From Neoechinorhynchus agilis (Eukaryota; Acanthocephala), in contig CM121343.1 in NCBI GenBank assembly GCA_051530055.1, positions 1,550,001 through 1,614,000 on the forward strand: a stretch of DNA of 64,000 nt, written 5' to 3'. The notes under the pieces are model-generated. The model was not told the DNA's origin and ran no database searches. It saw nothing but the letters and a program-made list of their open reading frames with translations. The position numbers and the translations under genes were made by a program. Below, piece after piece: positions 1-12,599 of this stretch; positions within the stretch are counted from its first letter, which is position 1; each line of letters opens with the position of its first letter.

Positions 1-539
1 TTTGGAATTTTTGCAGTTTCGCTTATCGTTTCCTTCAGCTACATTCAATGTTGTATTGTTGGACATTTTACTTTTGCGTCTTCGATACTTAACACAAAGC
101 TTTTTAATTCGTCTCTTAGCAACGAGGATTTAATTGACGATTTTGAAAGTTAGCATCCTTCAGTTGAACAAACATTCAAATGCTTAAAGCGTTACTACAA
201 AAAGCATCCATTTACACTGTCGATCGACGTTGTTTTATTATAAAAAAAAGAATTACATTATTGATTTAATAGCAATCAGATTCTGTACTGAAATTTAATC
301 TGCCTCTCGAAATCGGTTTACTGATGATTTCCAAAGAGATATTCGATCCATATCAGTTAATAAAACACGCAGGTGAAACACTTAATTGAATAATATTGTG
401 AAATTGATGTGGCGGTAAATAAAATACCAAAAAATGTTCCCATTTCCCTATGAATTGTAAGATTCTGGCACTGTAGACAAAAAGATAGTCAAGATATAAA
501 CTGTAATATGTCGCTCTTAGTATTTACATCGAATGTATT
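1..539. other. gene-free left flank
   Basis: AT-rich sequence before the first satellite array. I see no convincing exon, RNA gene or repeat here. It could be intron or intergenic DNA of a gene lying outside the window. Confidence 0.5.
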
Positions 540-3500
540 TCCTGTTTTAAGGACAGGATGCCTTATGACTTTTTTAAAGTCAAAAACGAAGCTCAACGCC
601 TTCACGACATGGAAACAAAACTTGAAACATAGAATCGTCTTGAGAAAGTCTCTTGTAAGGATTTATACGATCTTGCAGCGAAAAAAGGAAGGTGTGCGAT
701 GGCACAAGCTAAAATTATGCTACTCTAACCGAATTTTGCTTTTTAAACAACTTTCCCCGCATGTAAAGAACACATCACATTGGGTTTTCGGTTTTCCGAA
801 AGCTCTCGTATCCGAACGATGTCCGTTCCTGATTAATTCGCGGATAAATGACTCGTTCCACTGTAAATACGTTCCGTTTTCTTATTTATAATCTGTGGTG
901 GCTTTTAAGTCAAAAAGGAATCTTAACGTCTTCAAGGCATAGAAACAAAACTTGAAACATTGAATCGTCTTGAGAAAGTCTCTTGTAAGGATTGTAAGGA
1001 AGATCTTGCAGCGAAAAAAGTAAGGTGTGCAATGGCACAAAGAAAGGTGATTATTTTCAATAATAAAGCTAAAATTATGCTACTCTAACCGAATTTTGCT
1101 TTTTAAACAACTTTCCCCGCATGTAAAGAACACATCACATTGGGTTTTCGGTTTTCCGAAAGCTCTCGTATCCGAACGATGTCCGTTCCTGATTAATTCG
1201 CGGATAAATGACTCGTTCCACTGTAAATACGTTTCTTTTTCTTATAATCTGTGGTGGCTTTTAAGTCAAAAAGGAATCTTAACGTCTTCAAGGCATAGAA
1301 ACAAAACTTGAAACATTGAATCGTCTTGAGAAAGTCTCTTGTAAGGATTGTAAGGAAGATCTTGCAGCGAAAAAAGTAAGGTGTGCAATGGCACAAAGAA
1401 AGGTGATTATTTTCAATAATAAAGCTAAAATTATGCTACTCTAACCGAATTTTGCTTTTTAAACAACTTTCCCCGCATGTAAAGAACACATCACATTGGG
1501 TTTTCGGTTTTCCGAAAGCTCTCGTATCCGAACGATGTCCGTTCCTGATTAATTCGCGGATAAATGACTCGTTCCACTGTAAATACGTTTCTTTTTCTTA
1601 TAATCTGTGGTGGCTTTTAAGTCAAAAAGGAATCTTAACGTCTTCAAGGCATAGAAACAAAACTTGAAACATTGAATCGTCTTGAGAAAGTCTCTTGTAA
1701 GGATTTAAGGATCTTGCAGCGAAAAAAGTAAGGTGTGCAATGGCACAAAGAAAGGTGATTATTTTCAATAATAAAGCTAAAATTATGCTACTCTAACCGA
1801 ATTTTGCTTTTTAAACAACTTTCCCCGCATGTAAAGAACACATCACATTGGGTTTTCGGTTTTCCGAAAGCTCTCGTATCCGAACGATGTCCGTTCCTGA
1901 TTAATTCGCGGATAAATGACTCGTTCCACTGTAAATACGTTCCGTTTTCTTATTTATAATCTGTGATGGCTTTTAAGTCAAAAAGGAATCTTAACGTCTT
2001 CAAGGCATAGAAACAAAACTTGAAACATTGAATCGTCTTGAGAAAGTCTCTTGTAAGGATTTTAGATCTTGCAGCGAAAAAGAAGGTGGCATGGCACAAG
2101 CTAAAATTATGCACTCTAACCGAATTTTGCTTTTAAAACTTTCCCGATGTAAAGAACACATCACATTGGGTTTTCGGTTTTCGAAAGCTCTCGTATCCGA
2201 ACGATGTCGTTCCTGATTAATTCGCGGATAAATGACTCGTTCCCTGTAAATACGTTTTTTCTTATAATCTGTGTGCTTTTAGTCGGAATCTTAACGTCTT
2301 CAAGGAAGAAACAAAACTTGAAACATTGAATCGTCTTGAGAAAGTCCTTGTAAGGATTTTAAGATCTTGCAGCGAAAAAAGTAAGGTGTGCAATGGCACA
2401 AAGAAAGGTGATTATTTTCAATAATAAAGCTAAAATTATGCTACTCTAACCGAATTTTGCTTTTTAAACAACTTTCCCCGCACACATCACATTGGGTTTT
2501 CGGTTTTCCGAAAGCTCTCGTATCCGAACGATGTCCGTTCCTGATTAATTCGCGGATAAATGACTCGTTCCACTGTAAATACGTTCCGTTTCTTATAATC
2601 TGTGTGGCTTTTAGCAAAAAGGAATCTTAACGTCTTCAAGGCATAGAAACAAAACTTGAAAATTGAATCGTCTTGAGAAAGTCTCTTGTAAGGATTTGTA
2701 AGGAAGATCTTGCAGCGAAAAAAGTAAGGTGTGCAATGGCACAAAGAAAGGTGATTATTTTCAATAATAAAGCTAAAATTATGCTACTCTAACCGAATTT
2801 TGCTTTTTAAACAACTTTCCCCGCATGTAAAGAACACATCACATTGGGTTTTCGGTTTTCCGAAAGCTCTCGTATCCGAACGATGTCCGTTCCTGATTAA
2901 TTCGCGGATAAATGACTCGTTCCACTGTAAATACGTTCCGTTTTCTTATAATCTGTGGTGGCTTTTAAGTCAAAAAGGAATCTTAACGTCTTCAAGGCAT
3001 AGAAACAAAACTTGAAACATTGAATCGTCTTGAGAAAGTCTCTTGTAAGGATTTGTAAGGAAGATCTTGCAGCGAAAAAAGTAAGGTGCGCAATGGCACA
3101 AAGAAAGGTGATTATTTTCAATAATAAAGCTAAAATTATGCTACTCTAACCGAATTTTGCTTTTTAAACAACTTTCCCCGCATGTAAAGAACACATCACA
3201 TTGGGTTTTCGGTTTTCCGAAAGCTCTCGTATCCGAACGATGTCCGTTCCTGATTAATTCGCGGATAAATGACTCGTTCCACTGTAAATACGTTCCGTTT
3301 TCTTATTTATAATCTGTGGTGGCTTTTAAGTCAAAAAGGAATCTTAACGTCTTCAAGGCATAGAAACAAAACTTGAAACATTGAATCGTCTTGAGAAAGT
3401 CTCTTCTAAGGATTTGTAAGGAAGATCTTGCAGCGAAAAAAGTAAGGTGTGCAATGGCACAAAGAAAGGTGATTATTTTCAATAATAAAGCTAAAATTAT

Positions 3501-3655
3501 GCTACTCTAACCGAATTTTGCTTCTTAAACAACTTTCCCCGCATGTAAAGAACACATCACATTGGGTTTTCGGTTTTCCGAAAGCTCTCGTATCCGAACG
3601 ATGTCCGTTCGTAATTAATTCGCGGATAAATGACTCGTTCTATCTTTAATTTCAT
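540..3655 (+). repeat. ~356-bp satellite, array A (about 9 units)
   Basis: A landmark (ctttccccgc) recurs at 751, 1111, 1467, 1819, 2139, 2472, 2815, 3172 and 3533, giving a period of about 352-361 bp in intact units. Most units are nearly identical. The units covering about 2070-2640 are shortened by many scattered small deletions (periods 320-343). All ORFs in the array are the same translated repeat and I do not treat them as genes. The right edge fades at about 3640-3655 into unique sequence. The same satellite occurs in inverse orientation at 20415-22110. Confidence 0.95.
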
Positions 3656-3999
3656 TTGACTTTTAAGTACGATGGATATTCTAACATGAAAGAATCGTTC
3701 ATTTTGACCAGTGTCAACAAGGTCATTCGCAATGTCATGATTCATTCTTTTGCGAACTTAATTGCATTTTTCGTCTAATCGGATCTTTTTATTTGTGTTT
3801 TAGTAAGAATGTTCAATAGAGTAACGATTTTGGGATTTTATTGTAATATTACGGTTTTGATTTTGAGGTCTACCAGTACCGGAAATAAGCTTTATTTGTG
3901 ATTTTGGAAGTAGAAAATTCTTTTAATCATAATTTTGATCAACGCGAAGGACAACTGCTCATAAAGTTTCTAAAATTGACGAATGCTTTTCTTTAGATT
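3656..3999. other. intergenic spacer upstream of the RGS12-like gene
   Basis: Unique AT-rich DNA between the satellite and the first coding exon. It ends with a pyrimidine-rich acceptor-like stretch (cttttctttag) 3 nt before the ATG at 4000. That acceptor could receive an upstream untranslated exon or a trans-spliced leader. Nothing else is recognisable. Confidence 0.45.
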
Positions 4000-6900
4000 A
4001 TGCTTCAGTCAATTAGATTGAATTCGTCTAAATCGCCGGATTCTCAACAATTATCGAGTGTTATTGAAAATCGTCAACAGCGCTTTATTGAATCTCAGAA
4101 GCGAGTAATCAGGGTTATTGATCTCAAACGGAACGAAGATTTCGGATTTGGGTTTTCACTTAAGGGTGAGAAACCCTGTCAGTTGATAAGTGTCCGTGGT
4201 CACGCCTTGGACGCTGGTTTGCGCGAAGCCGACATTTTGGTTGAAGTAGATGGTAAAAATGTGACTGATTGGCCCCACGACGAGCTGGTGGCACTTTTGT
4301 GGACTTGGCGTCGGACCGTGAGGCTAAAAGTAATGGACTCAAACGATAAAAATGCATTGCAAACTAATGAGGTCGTTCGCCCATTACTGGAATTTCGCGG
4401 AGCTTCGGCAGTTCCGGAACTTGAATCGGAATCTTTTCTTGAGATGTTACGTCAAATATTCTCTTGCGTGTTAGATTTACGAAATGGACCATTTGAACTG
4501 TACGACAGCCATAATCGCATTAATTTATTGGCTACATTCATACGATCATTTGAGGTGAAACGTTCGGCTTTATGCAATCCTCGGACTGTTTCAAGCATTA
4601 TAACTAAGTTAACAAATTGGTCGCAACGCCCCATAAATCGGACAGCACATATAGTGAGGATATATATGAACGAAAAGAATATGTTTGTCATTGAACCGAT
4701 CGATAAAAATCAGTTGGAACCAATCGAGTCATTGGGTGAAACGCAATTATGTGTACCGGAGCAGAACTTGTTGGCGTGTGGACGATTTCAAAGTTCGGTA
4801 ACCTCGATGTTAATGGTCCTGTTTGTGAAATTATCTTCACGTCGATTATGTCTTTTAATCGTGAGACGACGTGATGATCATTTGTCGAATTCCCGCGACG
4901 CAACATCAAACCGAATCTCACAAGAAGACAAAACAAATCTTTATCGTGATCTGAATCAGTTCGATATTGGAGCACGGACTACAAGCTCGGACCATTGTGA
5001 AGGTTATGGTGAGGTAGGAAACTCTCATAGGTCAGGTTTTTGTACATACGAGCAGAATTTCCCTGAAATTTATTGCTAATTTTTGAAACTAATCGCAATA
5101 CGAATCACTTTTGTGCTTTTGCTCGCATCGAAAATTATCTTCTAGATCCTTAGAATGATCGAGTTTTTGTTGACACTTTTTTTGCGAATTTATTTAGGCA
5201 AACATGGCCGATCAGGCTGATGAAAACGGCGGGAAAAATAAAGCCGATATGCAATTTCCTTGTTCAGACGCATATAAATTCAGGAGAGAAGGGTCGAAAT
5301 CACATGAAGTAAGTTAAAATTGGAAATACACCATATTTTCTAATTTAAAATACAGAGAGAAAGTAAAAGTTCAATGCCATTGTGGAATCATCGGAATGTG
5401 GCTAATGCAGTTGAAACAGTAAAACTACGTTAGTCAAGCACGACGGTGAATCCGCAAAATGCATTCAATTGTCTGCTTTTAAATATATTTTCTTTTATTG
5501 TTCGTCTCGTTTTTGATCACCGATTGGCAATTTCCTGAAGCCTTGAAAATTTAGTCATTGGTAGTAAATCAGCAAACTTCGATAAGCCCGATTATTCCAT
5601 GTCGAGTCCGGCGAAAGAGTATTTCTGCTTTGGATCAGCCCACTGATAATAATGAGAACAATGAATACACTTCCAAAACGTGTTTGGTAACTCAATCACG
5701 TCCAGAGGAAGATCCAACTGTTTTCAATTGGTCAGTATCGTTTTCCGACGTTTTAAATAACCCTGTTAGTCGACAAATGTTTCGGGTACGTCGTAGTTTT
5801 CAAAATGTTTCAAAATCTCACCTACGTATGGTAGAAATTCCTTCGAATCGAGTTCAGTGAAGAAAATCTAGACTTTTGGTTAGCTTGTAATCAATACGGA
5901 AAGACGGAAAGCTGTGCCGAGAGGCAACGACAAGCAAGGACTATATGGGCTGATTTTCTTAATCCAAATTCCAATCGATTAATTAACGTAGTGAAACTCG
6001 AATTCATTGACTTTTTTATGCGAGTTTCTACCTGAAAGGTCAATGAAATAGACGACCGAATAAAAGACGCTTGCTTTACTCAAATTGAATCAGAATCTAA
6101 CGAATCCTTGCAAATTCCTCATAGAGAGTTATTTTTAAACATTCAGGTGCACGTAAGATCTTTCTTAACATTTTAATGAAATTTAGCTAACTCATAATCG
6201 TGTAGATTTACAATCTCATGAAATATGACGCTTATCCGCGATTTCTCAAATCCAAAATCTACAAAGATTATCTTTCTACATACAAAACAACGGGGAACGT
6301 ATCCGACAATCATGATGATGATTCCATTGCTGGTTTCTCATCTGACTCAGTGGCTCAAACTCTAACTTCCACGGCTGCGATTCCCCCGCCGCAAGACGCC
6401 CCTGTCAAAAATTTAATCACTGATAAACAATTTCAGGTACGTTTGAAGATTGAACTATCCATGTTTTTATATGGCGAAAAGCTTACAAGCAGCCTTGATA
6501 AAAGCACAAAATTTTGAATCCGAACTATCGGTTTCGATAAATTACTTCAATTTTTCTGCCATATAAAAATAATATCAGTTATATAATTTTACTTCTATCC
6601 AATTGTTCCTTCTAGTGGATGTGTATTCTCAATAGCGAATTGTAACATACTCGAGTTTATTGAAATCAACCTTGCGAATTTTCAAGGTCTCAGCCTCCTT
6701 CTCAAGCATTGTTTGCAAGTCTTTTAAGCGAAGGCCTTGAAAATCCGTAAGGTTGATTTCAATGAAACTCGAGTGTGTTACAATTCGCCATTGAGAATAT
6801 ATAATTTTATCTGAAAAATTCATTTATATTTACAAAGGGAAGTACACTGCTGATTTGAAGCGCTTAATAGTCATGATTAAGAAATGCGATGATTCTATTG

Positions 6901-8607
6901 TAGCCGGAAATGAGTTTTAGTAACCAACTAAGACCTTCGGATTCTGAGCAACTCGATTCACTTATAATCAATACATAAGAATACTTCTCAGATGTTGAAA
7001 TTTGAGTTCTTAACAATAAAATTGCTAATATTCTCGGTTGTATATTGCTCTGAAGAAAGATGGTTCTAGAAAGGATTTCTCGCATCGATTGTTTTAGGAA
7101 TCTGAATTCCAATTACTAGAACTCACTAGATGAATATTAACGGAGAACAAAATCTTTGATACTAAAATTTTACTTTTAATACCAAATTATATATTGATGT
7201 TGTTTTACGTATTTAGGTTATAAATAACGAATCTATTTTGTATAGGAAAAGACCTATAAACGAATATATTCTTTGCTGCCTTGGACAAAGGCACTGATGA
7301 AATGGAAAAAATATCCAGTCAAGAATCAAGACGCTCGATTTCAAAGCAATTATCGTGCACCATCTCATTCGCCACAAGCTGTCAATTCTGGAAGTTCTAA
7401 TCCGCAAGGTACAAGTTCACAAGAACCTCACATGCGAGATGTCGGTGAATGTGCGATTGAACTACCTGATCGATCAATGTTTCGTGTACTTATCGAAACA
7501 CCTTCACCTACTAAAACGAAAACGATGACCTTAGAGTACGTGTTGAAGGAACCTTTGGCCAAACGTGGCTATGTATGGTTTCGAACCACATTGCGCAATG
7601 CCTTTAGTCTAAAGAGAATCCCATATTCGTTAAACGCTTATGAAGTAGTGGGCCAGCGAATTAAACTGTATGCTGATCGGGCAATCTTTGTGATCGTTAT
7701 CGAACATTGCCAGGACTGTCTTCGCCGACAACCTTTAACTGAGCCGGACGTTATCGCATCCGGTTCAGTTATAAAAGAGCACGAAACATTCGACAGACAC
7801 TGGCACACGTTTGCCGTGTCGACCCAGAAGGAGAGTTCACTTCGAATTGCTATTGAATCTATAGGCTGCTCTCGGTTGCCCGCAATAACATCGCTGATCT
7901 CAGAGGGTTTTCTCTACACAATAGACGGGGAACGGAGAATCGTAAGTTCCGACGAACAAGCATATAAGGTTGATAATCGTTGTCTATTCTTGACCCAATC
8001 GAAATACGCCTCATTCGACGACGTGCCAATGTACGGAGTTGATTTTGGTGGCTGTGACCATTTTGATGGATTTTTAGAAGAAAACAATCTTAATGTAATT
8101 GAACACTTTTCTACCAAGGACACCGCTGTCGATGTGGACGTTTCCTCGGCTGACGCGGCGAACCAAATCGACAAAACGCCTTCCCCTCCAACGTTACAAA
8201 ACCCGGCTTTAACGATCTTCAGACGTTTTAAAAGGAGTATATCCCATTCACGTTTAATCAGCGAATCCTCATATGATGCACCAATTAGCGACGATAGCTT
8301 TCATGAAGGTGACGACTTTGACGATGATGACACTTACAGCTTACCGGATACATTTCGAAGATCTCAAAGAAATCGATTTAAACACACGGAAAGAGAAACG
8401 AGAGCACATTCGCATGACGACAGTTTCGAATCCTGCCATCAGTCGATGGTAACTGATGCTGAATGCAATTCTGATCAACAATTTACTATAATTGATGACG
8501 AGATGATTCAAGAGGATTCTTTAGAGAGCAAACATAAATTAGAGGATGACGATATTATCAGAGCTTTGAGCTCTCCGAGAAACCGAGAGCCCATTAATTG
8601 GCCCTAA
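4000..8607 (+). CDS. RGS12/loco-like regulator of G-protein signalling (PDZ + RGS + Ras-binding-like)
   Basis: Seven exons can be joined in frame with canonical GT-AG introns, every intron in phase 0: 4000-5013, 5198-5308, 5555-5785, 5835-5987, 6039-6146, 6206-6436, 7291-8607 (1054 codons plus stop). Residues about 38-115 form a PDZ domain with carboxylate-binding loop GFGFSL (residue 48). A PTB-like region may follow (about 145-300). Exons 3-6 give a complete RGS domain, with FSEENLDFWLACNQYG and ending YNLMKYDAYPRFLKSKIY. The last exon has a Ras-binding/ubiquitin-like segment (CAIELPDRSMFRVLI, about residue 666) and an acidic tail. RGS12/loco proteins accelerate GTP hydrolysis on Gi/o alpha subunits at the plasma membrane. 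I could not identify a GoLoco motif. Introns are 49-246 nt except the last (854 nt), which holds a hairpin element. The gene is tail to tail with the helicase. Confidence 0.85.
6624..6799. repeat. hairpin element H1 inside the last RGS12 intron
   Basis: Arms of about 67 nt (6624-6690 and 6732-6799) are inverted copies with a few mismatches. The ~41-nt spacer, read on the minus strand, has a diverged shared core: a CTTGCAAACAAT-like motif and then TGAGAAGG...CCTTGAAAAT. It lies wholly within the 854-nt intron, so it is removed by splicing. See the hairpin-family finding. Confidence 0.85.
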
Positions 8608-8751
8608 AAGACAACAGGACATCGCCGTTGCCCCAAACGTGTGAATAAAAGACATTGTGAGTGGGTAAGTTAAGGATATCTAGTTCAGCAGCAGTCGTAA
8701 ACTTGTTTAATATAATCTCGCTAATGCGGATAAAACCAAAGAATGACAAGA

Positions 8752-11598
8752 TTACAGGTACAGGTATTCGAGCGAATTATCTGCACGCTGGGAAAACTCT
8801 TGACGATCCACACTTACAATCAAATTCCGATCAGTCGCGTCCTCTATCAATGCACGCCAGTTTTTATCGATGCGTAGGGAAGCTGCGTGACCGCAAACAA
8901 TTAGGCAATGCTTTGCCCGAGTGATCGATACATTCATTCGTTGCATTGAAGCAACGAAGCCAATTGATCGACCCTTTTTTCCATGAGCTCGGACACAAGA
9001 TAGAATTATTACGTCCTTTTCCCTGCCTTGATACCCGTCTACTGATTTAACCTCAACGCATTCGAACTTCTTACCTAGCATTTTCTTGATACATTGCACC
9101 TGCTCATTGTAGAATGTAATCACTCCGATCTGTGATGGCTTAAACGTGGTTCGTCTCGTAATCGAAGCAATGGTCCAACGAATAAATCTCGATTCGTGTA
9201 CATTGTAGTAGGATTTACCAGACATTTGGCTATCATCCGGTACAATTCGGCGTTTTTCGCGCGCCACCGTTATGTCATAGAAGAGATATGGCTTAAAATG
9301 AAGGTATATTGAATCACAAAAATCCTGATTTTGGCCGCTTAATTTTTCTAAAAACTAACTTTTCTTACAATAATAAGGCAAAAAACGTGCAATCACCACC
9401 GTCCGCAAAATCTTAGCTTCTCTCCTTCGCTGCTAACTAACAAAATTTCAAATGTTTCTAATTTGTATCATAATTGTGGTCGATGATGAACGCGTTTTCG
9501 TAAAAAAAATAAGCGTAGATTTGCTATAAACGAGCCCACTGATAGCCACAACATCCGTAGATATAAAATTTGCTTATTGAAGGCAAATAAGATTACAAAA
9601 CATGGTCTGATTTATGGCCCTATCGATTTGCTCAACTTAAAATCAAAGTGATTGAAAGTGTAAATACTAACTCTGGGCGCTCACTGAGTAACAGTCACGT
9701 ATTGAACGAAAGGAAGTGGGGATTTTCCGATTGTGCAAGTGGAAAAGTTCGTGCAATCCAAAACAATTGAAATGGTCCCTGTCGTGGACGTTCAAACGCC
9801 GGGAAACATCTTTGCACAATCACAACATAAGATTTCTTAGCTAGGAATCTGAGATTATTTGATCAATGCACTGAAAATTAGCATCCCTTCAGCAAAAATA
9901 ACCATTCCTACAGACGATTGTTTTGATTTTTGCTGGACTATAAATGGTATAGAAGTACCAGCCAAGATTAGACGCTAAGAACCTTTACCTTGCTCCCGTG
10001 AAGAAATGCTTATATACCATCATAAATACATTGCGACTCTTTCTTGCGTTGAGCTGCTAAGTGGCGATCAGTGAAGACATTTGAACCATAAATTAAGGAA
10101 GACGGAAACCGACATATCTCTGGATGCATCCGGTACTGTTGATTAAGGCGCCTTATTATACCGTGTTTTGCAAAAACCACAGACAGGCGGGACATAAAAG
10201 AATTTCCTAGACCTGCACGTTGGGCTTTCATTGACAGTACTGTTGGCGGCAATTGCTCCGGATCGCCAACCAAAATCATCTTTTTAACATTTAAACGAAG
10301 CGGTATAAAACATTCAGTTTCGATCGATTGACCTGCTTCGTCAACGATAACACAATCGAAATAACCACAACATTGATTAAATATAACAGATCCGGTATAG
10401 TTAAGCGTACTAACAATGACAAAAGCTTTTTGCAATAAGTAATTCATTCCGCTCCTATTATTGGGCACCATAGTCCTCATGCATACGTGCTTCAATTTCA
10501 CATCGGAAGTTGGTTTGGAAGAGACTCTAAAGTAAGATTTTCTTTATTGTGTAAAGAAAACCTTAGACGAAGAACTTTGTCAAATGGCAGTACATTCAAT
10601 AACTTGTTAGTAACGGCATCGCATGCATCGTTGGATGGCGCACAGATCAAGATTTTGCGAAATTTATAGTTTTCTCCGAAAAACATGAATTTTACTAAAC
10701 CTGCTATAACATGACTCTTCCCTGTGCCGGGCGGACCTTGCAAAAAGTGGAATGATGGACCATCTAATTTCATGGAGAAGTAAAGCTCTGTCATAATTTC
10801 CAGCTGCAGGGAGTTATATTCTTGTTCGTTTACATGACACGGTGGATTTTTCGACATACACGTAGTTGACAGGCGAAAGTGTTCAATATATCTTGCTGGA
10901 TTCAGAATAGAACTACAAAGCGATGTATCTCGTAAGTCCGCGAGTGCTTTGAATCTACGTATGTGAGTGATCAACGATGTTAAGCGGTGCATCTTATTCA
11001 TTTCCGTCTTAAATGCATTATTGAAAACGACCGTTAATAGAGCATATTTATTCTTTTCGAAGTATTTTTTCGAAAGCTGAATATCGAGTAATCCTTGATC
11101 AGAATGCCGCAACGATCGCTTTTCAAGTATCAGTCCAAGACTTTTTACCGCTGACTCCCCCCCTTGGGTTGCGATCACAAGGTCATGAGTAGACAACCAG
11201 TCTGAATCTTCAATTATGGCATGATAGCCAATGCACGCGTCGAGCCGTATCCCTGACCAAAGTCGATGGCTTAGCGTAAATGGAACGTGTTTGTCAAACA
11301 GTCGAACACCCATCTCGTTCAGACTTTGAACGGCATCCATCCACATCTCGTCCAGGTGCAATGGAACCATAACTGTCACAAAGTGAGAATAGTCTCCAAA
11401 CACAGGGGGAACCGCTGTACGTTTTCCCCCTAATTCAGCGCCTTTCAGAAGATCTTCGTATTTCCAATTGGTGACAATTTCAAAAACTTTCGGAATTTTA
11501 GAACCACCATCAAACAAGGCATCACCTGATCTTTTGCTTCCTATGTTGAATTGTGTAAACTCGTCACAAAGATCCGCAATGCACTCTCTCTCCAGCAT
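8752..11598 (-). CDS. Sen1/senataxin-like SF1B RNA/DNA helicase
   Basis: UPF1-like superfamily 1 helicase. On the minus strand the order is: N-terminal region from ATG at 11598, Walker A GPPGTGKS, motif Ia (ICAPSNDACDAV), motif II DEAGQ, motif III GDPEQLPP, motif IV QYRMHPEI, motif V VDGYQGREKD and motif VI NVSITRAKH, ending at 8752. The spacing fits senataxin/Sen1, which resolve RNA:DNA hybrids and act in transcription termination. A 35-nt intron (10527-10561) joins the first two exons in frame. A longer intron (about 9300-10018) precedes the last exon; its exact junction is unresolved, because the obvious donor and acceptor phases disagree. With about 650 residues the protein is short for senataxin and close to a bare helicase module, so an upstream exon may be missing. 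Tail to tail with the RGS gene (144 bp apart). Confidence 0.85.
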
Positions 11599-12488
11599 AG
11601 CAAAAATCTTCTAAAACAAAAATCCTTTAGAAAATTAAATACACTACGACGAAAGTAGTTAATCTTTCCCTTATTAATATCTAATTATACGCGTTTCTTT
11701 CAGCGTTTATGTGCTGTAGCGCTCCTGCGTTCAAACACTATTTCACGTTTAAGGCTTTTTATCACGTTCAGGCAGTTATCTCACGTTCAAGCATTTTAAT
11801 CCTCTAAATGTCTTACCCTTAACTTAACCAAGTGATTTAAAATCGCCCCCTCAATCTCAAATAGCCCTTCCGATCAGCCACTTCTTCCTTTTCCTATCAT
11901 TCGGGTCTCCTCTGTTCGCATACTTCGTATCCATTTTCAGAAAAATCTAAAATTTGATAAGCACATATCAATTTCGTTGCACAAAGGATCCATTAAACTC
12001 TATCTTCTTAAACGCCTCCGATACGATCAGCGAAAGACCTTAAGTACTTTTACAACATCGCCATCCAACTAACGCTGCAATTTTTCTTCTAAACTAGTCA
12101 AAAACTTAATACATTTCACAAGAGGTGCGCTCTAATCTGCGCCATTAGAAAAACACCTCTCTCTAATCTTCTCTTCAATTTCTACCACACCTTTCTCCTT
12201 TTACTCGCGCTTATAACACTCGTCACCTCAACATTTTCCATCTTTCAGTTCGTCGCACAAATCTCCACCTCCGCTCCTTCTTCCCCACTGCTCAATCTTC
12301 CAAATGCGAATTGATTCAGAGGAAGGAACGGAAAACAACAACTACAAATTAACTAACCAAAATGAACCAACAGACCAAAAACAATTTCTACCAACCATAG
12401 TCCATAGTCAACAGTCAACTTACCTAAGAAAAAAATTCTTCAAATCTCTCAACGAATCTTAAAGAAGTACCGAAATCAATCTTTCGCA
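11599..12488. other. gene-free, strand-asymmetric region
   Basis: No exon is convincing. From about 11800 to 12310 the + strand is strongly pyrimidine-rich (many tctc, cttcc and ttcc runs), which then gives way to an A-rich stretch before 12490. It lies upstream of the helicase start and may include that gene's promoter. Confidence 0.5.
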
Positions 12489-12570
12489 AATTCAAGTGTT
12501 CACAAGGATCCAAACATACATGGGTCCTTTTCTTTTGTTAATTATCAAATAAAAATGCCAGCCCATGTGC
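12489..12570 (+). repeat. dispersed short repeat D1, copy 1
   Basis: A segment around gttcacaaggatccaaacat followed by acatgggtcc and a T-rich stretch recurs at 29970-30045 (+) and 49955-50035 (-). The shared core is close to palindromic (ggaccc...gggtcc). Confidence 0.65.
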
Positions 12571-12599
12571 CTTTTTTGAAAAATTTGATCAATCATGCG

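Noticed and set aside
508-3121. Repeated ORFs (about 71-85 codons) in the ~356-bp arrays as genes
   Set aside because: They are the same satellite unit translated, on both strands, and break wherever a unit varies.
4000-11598. Operon of RGS12-like gene and helicase
   Set aside because: They are convergent, on opposite strands.
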